A stretch of 64,000 bases of DNA from Pseudarthrobacter sp. C4D7 (lineage in GTDB: Bacteria > Actinomycetota > Actinomycetes > Actinomycetales > Micrococcaceae). The position numbers were made by a program, and so were the translations under genes. Shown piece after piece: positions 43,042 through 50,983 of this stretch. The first letter of the stretch is position 1. Each line of letters begins with the position of its first letter. Where the stretch lies: contig NZ_JABFMW010000021.1 in the NCBI RefSeq assembly GCF_013359725.1, positions 1 to 64,000 on the forward strand. Direction: 5' to 3'. The notes beneath the pieces were generated by a model. That model searched no databases. It worked only from the letters and a program-made list of their open reading frames with translations, and was not told where the DNA came from.

Positions 43042-45902
43042 TACTGGTCAGCGCCTTCCGGTACGGCGGTAGGAGTATTGCGGGGAACGGCGATCAGAAG
43101 CGGGCGGACTAGCCGCTGGGCTGGCGCGAGCGACTCGGCGATGAGCTGTTCCTCGGTGACGCGCTCGCGCTGTTTCTTGACCTCGGCCCGCTGTGTGAGT
43201 TCAAAGGACAGCTGGGTCCAGCCGGTGGCACGGTTAGTCCATGCCTGGAGCCGCTGTTCAGCTGCCGTGGCCGCGGCCTCGAAGGTCATCTGCATTGTCT
43301 GTCTGGCGTTCTCCACTGCGCGTGGTATGAGGGCCTGCAGGCCGTCCAGACTAACGGGGCCGGGATTGGTGGACTTGTTATGGACGCCGATAGCTGCCAG
43401 ATGGTCGCCCAGGTCCTCAAGAGGCTGGTCCATACAGAAGTTTGGGTTGCTTGGGTCAGGGAATTCGACGGCGATAAAGGCCTTGGACACCACCTGGCCG
43501 CGGCGGTTCATGAGGGTTCCCATGAGGAGGACCTGCGGCGCATCAACATCACCACGGACGGCGAGCACTTCGCTGCGGGACATCGACCCCAGGGCTCGGT
43601 CGCTGGCCCAGTCGAGGACGGGGTGGAGCGGGCCGAGGTAGTGGGCTTCAGGCCAGCTCATGTCATCGGATTCGCGGGCCCGGTCCAGCTCCCGGGTGCC
43701 AGCTTCCACGGTGGTGGCGAGCTTGAGGCGCTCCGTGACTTTGCGCTCGGACAGATAGTCCTGGGGGAGATAGCCGAGGCGGTGCTGGAGGTCCACCGGC
43801 GGATTCAGCTCGGCCAGGCCGTGGCCTGCGTGGATGGTCCAGCCGAGTTTCTTCTGGGGTTCGCCGAAGGCCTCGTTCAGCGCTTCCTCGAGGAAGTCCA
43901 GGTCCGTGGCGTACAGGCCTGATGGCTTCTCCACCGGTACGTCATCGCTTGGTCCGTCCTGTTTGAGGGCTTCAAAGTCCAGGAAGTCCCAGACGTCGCC
44001 TGACTCGGGGTCCGGGTCTGGCTCGCCGACGGTGTCTTTGAACTCCTTCTTGCCGAGAAGGACATCCAGGATGGCGTCCTCCTCCTGCTTGACGCTGTAC
44101 TTTCCCATGAGAGAGGCGACGTCATTCAGTACGGCGTGGGCTTCGTGCTCCCGCTCCATCAGCCGGGTGAGCACCTTGATGTCGCCCGAGAAGCGGGTGT
44201 TGCTCGGGTTCAGCAGAAGGGTGGTGATCTGGGGCTTGTGGCGCTGGCCGAAGCGGTCGATACGGCCGTTGCGCTGCTCGATCCGGATAAGGCTCCACGG
44301 AATATCAAAGTGGATCAGGTGGTGGCATTCGGCGTGCAGATTGACGCCTTCGGAGGCCACGTCGCCCGTTACCAGAACACGGAGCGGGCTGTTGCCGCGC
44401 TTGAACTGGTCCACGATGTTCTGCTGTTCGACGTCGCTGAGACCGCCGTGGAGGAGGCCAACGTTTTCGGGCTTGAGGCCGAGGGCTTTGGGCAGGGCCT
44501 CCTGTAGCCACTTAAGCGTGGCGACGCGTTCGGCGAAGACGACGGCTCTCACTGGGGAGACCTTGCCGACGCCAATCTTCTTCAAGTAAGCGACAAGTTC
44601 GTTGTATTTGCCTGATTCGCCGGTGTTGGCGTTTTCGGCGAGCTGACGGAGGCGACCCAACGCCTCCGTCTCTTTGGCCTCGGTGGGGGCATCGGCGTCG
44701 AGCTTTTTGAGACGCTCCGTCACAGTTTCCAGCAAAGCGGCTGGGCTGGAGAGGAAAGCCTTGGCGAGCGTCCAGGAGAACAGGGACCCGTTCTGTCCTG
44801 AGTAGGGGGACGGACGACCCTTGGGGTAAAGCCAGGTATCGGAGAGCTCCTCGGCGATTGCATTCTCAGCTGCCGACGCGGCGACAAGCCGGTTGTCCGG
44901 TTCCTCCCTCTCGGCCCAGTCTGCGCCGACCTCTTGGGCGACCTCGGGACTGTGGCGATGACGCCGGATGATGAGGTTCTCCACCTGTTTGGGATCAAAG
45001 GTCCCGTCAGGGCGGACGACCGTGGGGTCGAGGAGGCGGAGGAGCTCGGCGAAGGACTCATTGCGGCCGTTGTGCGGGGTGGCCGAGGCAAGGATCAAGG
45101 CCTCCGTATTGGGGGCGAGGATGCGGGCGAGCTCGTTGTTGAGTGTGCCTGTGTTGGTGAGGTTGTGGGATTCGTCGATGACGACGGCGTCCCAGTTCAG
45201 CTTGCCGAGGTGGGCGCGGTAGCGGGCGCTCTTGAGGGTGTCGATGGAGATGATGGCCCGCCTGTAGTAAGTGAAGGGGTTGCGCGTGGCCGGCAGTTTT
45301 TGGCGGACCTTCTGGATGCCGGCGGAGTCGAGGCGGACGAACGGGAGGGCGAAGCGGCACCAGAGTTCGTGCTGCATCTGCTCCAGGACGTGGCGGGGAG
45401 TGACTACCAGGATGCGCTCACCGCGGCCGCGCTTGACCAGCTCGCTGAGGATCATGCCGATCTCGAGCGTCTTGCCGAGGCCGACGGCGTCCGCGATGAG
45501 AATACGGGGCCTGATGTTTTTGGTGTCCAGGGCTTTGGCGACGGCGATCTGCTGATACTTCAGGTTTCGAGAGAGCATGCGCGTTGAGACCGTGAGGTGC
45601 TCCGCGGACTGCGGTGTGGGGGTCTTGCGGAGGGTGGTCTCCAGGAAGAGGCGCGCCTTACGGTAGTTCGGGGTGTCATCCGCGACGACTTTGGACTTGG
45701 CCGGGTCTACGACTTCGATGTCGTCAAGGGCGGAGTAGAAGGCCGCCGTGGTGTCTCTGACGAGCTCGCTGAGGCCTTGGACCCTGATGAGCGTTCCGTC
45801 CACGGACTTCTCGAGGCTGGTCACCAGCCACTCCTCATCACGGACGTGAACTACCGAACCAGGTGCGACGTTGAGTTCCCGGTTTTCGGCTGTAACTGTC
45901 AA
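43041..45902 (-). CDS. drmD: DrmD-like SNF2 helicase
   Basis: The 953-residue protein is an SNF2-type SF2 ATPase: ILIADAVGLGKTLEIGMIL near residue 140, VVIDESHNL near 241, ILASATPHNGRNE, an extended insertion, and RIEQRNGRIDRFGQRHKPQI near 540, the SNF2 motif VI. The N-terminal 60 residues form a small beta domain (PGSVVHVRDEEWLVTSLE) like the SH3-like start of RapA-type proteins. In class 1 DISARM, DrmD is the first gene, followed by drmMI, exactly the order here. It is the first gene of the minus arm, facing the DUF262 gene across 341 bases. The start codon GTG/ATG context places translation at 45902; no stronger internal start is visible. Confidence 0.85.
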   Translation of the reverse strand: MTVTAENRELNVAPGSVVHVRDEEWLVTSLEKSVDGTLIRVQGLSELVRDTTAAFYSALDDIEVVDPAKSKVVADDTPNYRKARLFLETTLRKTPTPQSAEHLTVSTRMLSRNLKYQQIAVAKALDTKNIRPRILIADAVGLGKTLEIGMILSELVKRGRGERILVVTPRHVLEQMQHELWCRFALPFVRLDSAGIQKVRQKLPATRNPFTYYRRAIISIDTLKSARYRAHLGKLNWDAVVIDESHNLTNTGTLNNELARILAPNTEALILASATPHNGRNESFAELLRLLDPTVVRPDGTFDPKQVENLIIRRHRHSPEVAQEVGADWAEREEPDNRLVAASAAENAIAEELSDTWLYPKGRPSPYSGQNGSLFSWTLAKAFLSSPAALLETVTERLKKLDADAPTEAKETEALGRLRQLAENANTGESGKYNELVAYLKKIGVGKVSPVRAVVFAERVATLKWLQEALPKALGLKPENVGLLHGGLSDVEQQNIVDQFKRGNSPLRVLVTGDVASEGVNLHAECHHLIHFDIPWSLIRIEQRNGRIDRFGQRHKPQITTLLLNPSNTRFSGDIKVLTRLMEREHEAHAVLNDVASLMGKYSVKQEEDAILDVLLGKKEFKDTVGEPDPDPESGDVWDFLDFEALKQDGPSDDVPVEKPSGLYATDLDFLEEALNEAFGEPQKKLGWTIHAGHGLAELNPPVDLQHRLGYLPQDYLSERKVTERLKLATTVEAGTRELDRARESDDMSWPEAHYLGPLHPVLDWASDRALGSMSRSEVLAVRGDVDAPQVLLMGTLMNRRGQVVSKAFIAVEFPDPSNPNFCMDQPLEDLGDHLAAIGVHNKSTNPGPVSLDGLQALIPRAVENARQTMQMTFEAAATAAEQRLQAWTNRATGWTQLSFELTQRAEVKKQRERVTEEQLIAESLAPAQRLVRPLLIAVPRNTPTAVPEGADQ

Positions 45903-46113
45903 GACCTACTCCTGTGTTTGCTGCTTCCCCATGTGGAGCTCTACTCATCAGTCCGGTAGACCCTCCCAAGCCATTATGTATGGCAATCTGGTATTCATTG
46001 GGCCATTTTCCTGCACTCGCTGCCCGAGTGGCCTCTGATCCGAACAGCTTGATCTGGTTCCAGCTTGGGGCCTGCTGCGCCAGCATACGTGCCGATTCGG
46101 AACACGCACGTGC

Positions 46114-46137
46114 TGCAGCTGCCTTAAGGCAGCTGCA
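46114..46137. promoter_or_regulatory. Perfect 24-bp palindrome, candidate operator
   Basis: TGCAGCTGCCTT at 46114-46125 is followed directly by its reverse complement AAGGCAGCTGCA. There is no T-run after it on either strand, so a terminator is unlikely. It sits in the divergent region between drmD and the DUF262 gene, about 106 bases before the latter, a natural place for a repressor site controlling one or both. Confidence 0.6.
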
Positions 46138-46143
46138 AGCCAC

Positions 46144-46165
46144 TCTTGACACGTTCTTGACACGT
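46144..46165. repeat. Tandem 11-bp direct repeat containing TTGACA
   Basis: TCTTGACACGT occurs twice in a row (46144-46154 and 46155-46165), followed by TGAC. Each copy contains a perfect TTGACA -35 hexamer. A matching -10 at 17 bases is not clear for either; CTAAAA at 46172 and TAGTAC at 46196 are weak candidates. It may be a promoter element or an iterated binding site beside the 24-bp palindrome. Confidence 0.55.
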
Positions 46166-46243
46166 TGACCCCTAAAAACCAAAAGTGCCCACAACTAGTA
46201 CTGTGCGTAACTAGAGACAGCGATTGTAAATAAGGAAGGAAAC

Positions 46244-48082
46244 ATGTCATTCGACAGCCCTATTCGGGATCTTGAGACACTGCTTAAGGACATCGACAGT
46301 GGGAAGATTCAGCTTCCGGACTTCCAGCGGCCCTGGAAGTGGGATGTCGATAGGATTCAGAGTCTTCTAGCCAGCATTGCTAAGGGCTTCCCCGTCGGTG
46401 TCGTAATGACACTTGAGACGGGATCAGATGAGGTTAACTTCGCGGTTCGGCCGCTCTCAGGAGCAAGAGAACCGCACACTCGGCCAGACTTCCTACTTCT
46501 TGACGGACAGCAACGCCTGACATCGCTCTACCAGGCATTGTTCAGTGAGGATCCCGTCGATTCATGTGATCCGCGCGGCAAAGTGATGAAGGGTTATTTC
46601 TACATCCGTGTTGCAGAGTCGATTGACCCAGACATGGATATGGAGGACGATGCCATCTTCTTTGTCAAGGAAGACCGGATAGTACGGACCAACTTTGACC
46701 GCGACATAGTCGGGGACTACTCCGATATGGAGAAGGAGATAGCAGCTGGAGTTTTTCCGCTCAACAAAATTCTCGATACGAGCTACACTCGAAAATACAG
46801 CAGGCTTTTTCATCACAGCCATCCGAACTCCGACGATATGCTGGATGAATTTTTCGACGGACCGCTAAAGCAGCTTTCAGAATACAAGGTTCCTGTTATT
46901 GAACTGTCGAACACCACTAAGCGCGAAGCGGTTTGCACGGTCTTTGAAAAAGTCAACACGGGCGGGGTGGCTCTCAACGTATTTGAGCTGCTGACGGCGA
47001 CATTTGCAGCGGGAAGTGCAGACTTCAGACTTAATGACGATTGGACGGCACGCAAGAGGAAAATCGTATCGCTCCGTCCGGTTCTGTCCGGGTTAGAGAA
47101 CACAGACTTCCTCCAGGCCGTCAGCCTCCTAGCTAGCCGGAAGCGGCGACTCAACTACGCAGGTGAGTCAGAAAAGGTACCCGGCATCACCTGTAAGCGG
47201 AAGGATATTCTCAAGCTCTCCCTTGACGACTACTTGGAATGGGCAGATCACCTGACAGATGCGTTCATCTGGGCTGGTCAGTTCATTAACAACCAATTCA
47301 TTTTCCGGCATCAAGACCTTCCCTATCGGACTCAGTTAGTGCCGTTGGCAGCTATACGTGTGGCATTGGGAACGGATGCTGATCTTCAGGGGGTCGCCCG
47401 TCTGATTACGCGATGGTATTGGAGCGGAGTCATGGGCGAGCTATACGGCGGAGCCGTCGAAACCCGTTTCGCACGCGATCTCGAGGAAGTTGAGGCGTGG
47501 GTCGGCGGGGCCAGTGAGCCAGGTACCGTCGCTGGTGCCTCTTTTAATCCAGATCGTCTCCTTACTCTACGAACACGCAATTCCGCTGCCTACAAGGGCA
47601 TTTATGCTTTAACGATGCGGGGCGATGTGAAGGACTGGGTTTATAATCAGAAAATCAACCAGGGATCGTACCAGGACTTTGCGATAGATATCCATCATAT
47701 ATTCCCTCAAAAATGGTGCGAAAAAGCAGGCATCGAAAACACGCTAGTGCAGAGTATCGTGAATAAAACACCAATTTCCAGCGCGACAAACCGATTCATT
47801 TCTGCAAAGGCACCAAGTAGGTATGTCGGAGAATTGGCTTTGCGAGCTCAAATCTCTCCCGAGGAAATGCAAGAGTCGCTAACAGCCCATCACATTGACG
47901 TTTCACATCTGCTTGATGACGATTTTCACGCCTTTTTTGAAGACCGCCGACTTCGGCTCCTCGACCTGGTCGGAGCTGCGATGGGCAAGCCTGTCCTGAG
48001 CTACGAGCAAGCTGGCCACGATGTTTTCGGGCATGCAGAGGAAGACGAACTAGACGATCTCGCCGCGTCCCTTTCGGCCTGA
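46244..48082 (+). CDS. DUF262/HNH protein, GmrSD-like type IV restriction enzyme candidate
   Basis: The 612-residue protein begins with IQLPDFQRPWKWDVDRIQSL, GFPVGVVM and LLDGQQRLTSLYQAL near residue 85, the ParB/Srx-like DUF262 nucleotide-hydrolysing motif. FEKVNTGGVALN and FELLTATF follow. The C-terminal third has DIHHIFPQKWC with N and P residues further on (NKTPISSATNRFISAKAPSRY), the DUF1524-type HNH nuclease region. GmrSD-like proteins use NTP hydrolysis to drive cutting of phage DNA carrying modified cytosines. The ribosome site AAGGAAGG is strong. Base composition is visibly lower in GC than the flanking drmD arm, suggesting separate acquisition. It is divergent from drmD. Confidence 0.8.
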   Translation: MSFDSPIRDLETLLKDIDSGKIQLPDFQRPWKWDVDRIQSLLASIAKGFPVGVVMTLETGSDEVNFAVRPLSGAREPHTRPDFLLLDGQQRLTSLYQALFSEDPVDSCDPRGKVMKGYFYIRVAESIDPDMDMEDDAIFFVKEDRIVRTNFDRDIVGDYSDMEKEIAAGVFPLNKILDTSYTRKYSRLFHHSHPNSDDMLDEFFDGPLKQLSEYKVPVIELSNTTKREAVCTVFEKVNTGGVALNVFELLTATFAAGSADFRLNDDWTARKRKIVSLRPVLSGLENTDFLQAVSLLASRKRRLNYAGESEKVPGITCKRKDILKLSLDDYLEWADHLTDAFIWAGQFINNQFIFRHQDLPYRTQLVPLAAIRVALGTDADLQGVARLITRWYWSGVMGELYGGAVETRFARDLEEVEAWVGGASEPGTVAGASFNPDRLLTLRTRNSAAYKGIYALTMRGDVKDWVYNQKINQGSYQDFAIDIHHIFPQKWCEKAGIENTLVQSIVNKTPISSATNRFISAKAPSRYVGELALRAQISPEEMQESLTAHHIDVSHLLDDDFHAFFEDRRLRLLDLVGAAMGKPVLSYEQAGHDVFGHAEEDELDDLAASLSA

Positions 48083-48237
48083 AGCTTCACCGCCGTGACG
48101 TGCAGGGTCCTCGATCTCCCGCGCCGGGTAAGAGCAAATCACTGGGCGCTCTTGCACTCCCCGGGCAACCAGGACGAGAAATGACGGAGCGCGGTGTTCC
48201 AAACCAACGAACCGATCGCTAAGGAAATTGACACCTC

Positions 48238-48840
48238 ATGGACCTAACCTGGCTAATTACACTCTTCTCGCAGAAGGATGCACCTTGGTGGGGAGTACCT
48301 GTTATAGCCGGAATCTTCCTCATGATCGGTGCCAGCATGAGCTTCGGTTCAGCCTGGACCGTGGACAGGATCAAGGGCAATCGAGAGCTCGCCCGCCGCT
48401 TCGACGCCGATATTAAGGCCTACGGGGCCGAATTCCTACAGTCATGCGACCGGTACCAGAAGGCGCTTCAAAAGCTAGTTCGATCAAAACCTGCTGGTTT
48501 CATGAAAGAGATTCAGCATGACGACGAAAACACCTATGGTCCCAGCGATTCACCTGAGTACAAGGCCATGCTTGGGGTCAGGGACAAAGCTCAGGAGTCT
48601 GCCGACCTCTTGTCGTTTGTTGCCCCAGATTCTCTGACTAGCGCAGCAAGGGACCTGCAAGCAGAGCTCCTGGCCGCCCAGATTTTTCATGCTGCAGATA
48701 CAGACGACAACAAGGCGAAGGTTGCGGCAGCCCGTCTACTGGTTGTCAACGAAGTCCGAAAGGCAATAGAGCTCCCCGAGTCGGCGATCGGCAAGAGCAA
48801 AAAGAAAGCGAAAAATAGGATGCTGACTAAGACTAAGTGA
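48238..48840 (+). CDS. Hypothetical single-pass membrane protein
   Basis: The 200-residue protein has a membrane segment at about residues 17-40 (WWGVPVIAGIFLMIGASMSF) followed by a helical cytoplasmic domain and a lysine-rich end (KSKKKAKNRMLTKTK). No known domain was recognised. A ribosome-like AAGGAAA lies 11 bases before the ATG. It follows the DUF262 gene on the same strand after 155 bases and might be co-expressed with it. Short membrane proteins beside nucleases can be effectors or anchors, but nothing in the sequence proves that. Confidence 0.55.
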   Translation: MDLTWLITLFSQKDAPWWGVPVIAGIFLMIGASMSFGSAWTVDRIKGNRELARRFDADIKAYGAEFLQSCDRYQKALQKLVRSKPAGFMKEIQHDDENTYGPSDSPEYKAMLGVRDKAQESADLLSFVAPDSLTSAARDLQAELLAAQIFHAADTDDNKAKVAAARLLVVNEVRKAIELPESAIGKSKKKAKNRMLTKTK

Positions 48841-48883
48841 ACTGTCCCATTCCCGGATCTCCACAGGGCATTGAACACGGACT

Positions 48884-49110
48884 CACCGAAGTTGATGAAC
48901 CATCTCGACGTGGTCACGTCCAGGAAGAGCGAACATACCCATGATTCAGGTACTCCCAGGTGCGGCTTGGAGTGTGGAAATCACATTGAGCCGGAACTAC
49001 TACCCTGCAGGACGGAGTCGCGGCCCATCACGTAAAACAGCTGAAAGGTGTGACATGGTTTCTCCGTGCTGGGAGTGTGAAGCTCTTAGATCAGACTGAT
49101 CCAATAAAGG
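48884..49110 (-). pseudogene. Decayed copy of an APC permease segment joined to a nitrilase/GntR promoter region
   Basis: Bases 48884 to about 49044 align with 53965-54131 inside the intact permease gene (for example AAGTTGATGAAC, CACGTCCAGGAAGAGCG, TGAGCCGG and CGCGGCCCATC are shared) but with many substitutions and gaps. From about 49045 to 49110 the sequence instead aligns with 55904-55980, the leader between the nitrilase and GntR genes. The intervening nitrilase gene is missing. Order and orientation match the intact locus, so this is a duplicate reduced by internal deletion. No reading frame survives. Confidence 0.75.
49086..49110. promoter_or_regulatory. Second copy of the GntR-type operator-like motif
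   Basis: This 25-base element (TTAGATCAGACTGATCC then AATAAAGG) differs at only two positions from 55956-55980 in front of the gntR gene. Here the core GATCAG-A-CTGATC is a perfect inverted repeat, whereas the intact locus has GATCAG-A-ATGAAC. It lies in the decayed duplicate and controls no obvious gene. Confidence 0.55.
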
Positions 49111-49244
49111 GGCGAAGAATCCGCACTTGTCACCCCCAAGCGGGCCCATGTGGCCGATTTCTTCCCCTAAAATTGACAAAGGGACGCGGTTTCAGGACGG
49201 TCTCTTACGCCGGGCTTTTCTGTCATTTCACCTTCTCCGAGCCA

Positions 49245-50207
49245 TCAGGATTCCTCTCGGCGTCCCCGCTTATCTGGCAAGCCCCAAACAGCTGGCGCCA
49301 GGAAACTGTTACTGGTCAACGCGCGGCAATCATCCAGATATCCGCCGCTCTTATTACTCATCCGTTGCCCACCTCCAATTCTTGAAAAACTTCCGGGTTT
49401 TGCGGGAATTCCACCCAGCCAGCGCTGAGGTATGAATGTCGTGAAAATCTGACCCTCAAACCCCAAGTAGTCGCCGACAGCCAGCAACAGCCTGTTCCCA
49501 TAGACGGTCTCGTCCCTATAGGTAGTTCTATTGTTGGCCACCTCTATGCCATCGCCTTGATCACAAGCTTTTCCTAACCGGATTAGGACGCCCCTGCACC
49601 AAATCTCCGCACGCTCGATAACGATCCGATTCGGCGGCATCAAGCGGATTCTTAGAACGACGTCGCCAAGGGCGCGTCTGACGATAAGCGTCCTTCCCTC
49701 AAACGCGACATCCCATGTCGCAACCGCATGTCTTAGTTCTCCGTCGCGGACGACCAAGAGAGGCTTGTTATCCGCGTCGCGTATGAGGAGGTTAAGCGAT
49801 ATGGCCCCGTCGACGAAGGCAACTTTTATGATCGGTTCCCCATCCACTTCGATGGCTGAAGCTTCAGGCGCGTCGGCGGACCACACCACTTTTAGCGACC
49901 CCAGTTCGACAGTGAGGGAGCTGCCGTCAAAGTAAAGAGGATGTTTAGATCCCAAATCCCGGGTTTTGTTATACGGGCTTTTATTAGCTTTCCGGACCCG
50001 GGACACTGGTAGGCGCTCAGCAGTCTTTTCCCGGTGGTGCATCGGACAGAGCAGGGTCATCTGGTCTGCGTCGTGGCCAGTCTTCCCGTATCCGTCGATG
50101 TGCTCGTAGTCGAAGATTGGCGAGCCACACATGACGCATCCAAAGCCGCACCGCTGGCGCACCTTGCGCTTGATAGCAGCAGGTATGAAATCCCTATTAG
50201 TGGTCAT
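49245..50207 (-). CDS. HNH endonuclease with beta-rich C-terminal domain
   Basis: The 320-residue protein has an N-terminal HNH domain: CGFGCVMCGSPIFDYEHIDG with CxxC zinc ligands and catalytic His, then QMTLLCPMHHREKT. The remaining 240 residues are beta-strand-rich and unassigned. I prefer the ATG at 50205-50207 over a TTG 9 bases upstream; neither has a strong ribosome site. The gene lies between the decayed promoter relic and the decayed permease relic. In the intact duplicate, an unrelated HNH gene (endonuclease VII-like) occupies the equivalent interval. It may be a degradative nuclease in defence or a mobile homing-type nuclease. Confidence 0.72.
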   Translation of the reverse strand: MTTNRDFIPAAIKRKVRQRCGFGCVMCGSPIFDYEHIDGYGKTGHDADQMTLLCPMHHREKTAERLPVSRVRKANKSPYNKTRDLGSKHPLYFDGSSLTVELGSLKVVWSADAPEASAIEVDGEPIIKVAFVDGAISLNLLIRDADNKPLLVVRDGELRHAVATWDVAFEGRTLIVRRALGDVVLRIRLMPPNRIVIERAEIWCRGVLIRLGKACDQGDGIEVANNRTTYRDETVYGNRLLLAVGDYLGFEGQIFTTFIPQRWLGGIPAKPGSFSRIGGGQRMSNKSGGYLDDCRALTSNSFLAPAVWGLPDKRGRREES

Positions 50208-50374
50208 AGGGGCCAATTCTCGGATCGGTGTGCAGGACGCAGCACCTCCAGGTCTGGGCCAACCCGTCTCAGTTGAAGCTTTTGTGTATCAGCAGGAGCA
50301 GATTTCGACATGTTCCCTCGATGTTTCATAGGTGACCGGACAATTCTAGGTTTGCACTTGGCCATATCGGCGAG

Positions 50375-50822
50375 GGCACGCCCGATTGAACCGAATGTGC
50401 GCCCTGAGCAGTCGCGGGAGCCACAAGAGGTTCATAACCGTCAGTCGACGAGCATCGGCTGCTGGGCACCGTCCAAAGATTCGATACGCGGCAAAACCTT
50501 CCGTTTCCGGTGGTTCACGCAGCACCCCGCAGCAAGTACCGCCACGAGTCCCAAAGTACTCAGCAACTGGGGACGGGGATCCTCGCCAATGAAGCCAACC
50601 GTGAAGATCGCCGCGAGGATGACCAGGCCAAAGCACGTGAGCCACGGGAAGCCGGGCATCCGCAGGGGCAGTTCCGTCCCCACGCGGTCGGCATGGAGCG
50701 CAGCGCGAGCTGTGCCAGGAGCGCGGACGTCCACACCAGCAGGCACGCCGAGCCCACGATGTTGAGCAGGACGCCAAGGACCATCTCGGGGAACGCGAGT
50801 TCCAGCACCACCGTGACAACGC
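50375..50822 (-). pseudogene. Frameshifted C-terminal copy of an APC amino-acid permease
   Basis: The minus strand encodes VVTVVLELAFPEMVLGVLL and LVWTSALLAQLALR in one frame, then GTELPLRMPGFPWL, FTVGFIGEDPRPQLLSTLG and a terminal MLVD in another. These match the last 125 residues of the intact permease at 58320-59735. A net length difference of 1 mod 3 after the LALR codons shifts the frame near 50695. Homology also covers the downstream terminator region (GGCACGCCCG...) to about 50375 and ends near 50822. There is no start codon and most of the gene is missing. Confidence 0.88.
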
Positions 50823-50983
50823 CCGGGCTGTTCAGAAGCTACTGCCTAATCCGACCAGCTGTAAGAACGAGCATTCAGGCCATTTCCCATCTGATGCACT
50901 GGCTCGAATGCGGAACTGGTAGCCGGTGACCTGGACAGGTCTGGATCACGTTGCGTCCCTCCGGTACCAACTCAATGACAGAA

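Noticed and set aside
45914..46168. 84-codon plus-strand frame in the drmD-DUF262 intergenic region
   Set aside because: It spans the palindrome and repeat elements and has no domain or convincing ribosome site; a regulatory region is the better explanation.
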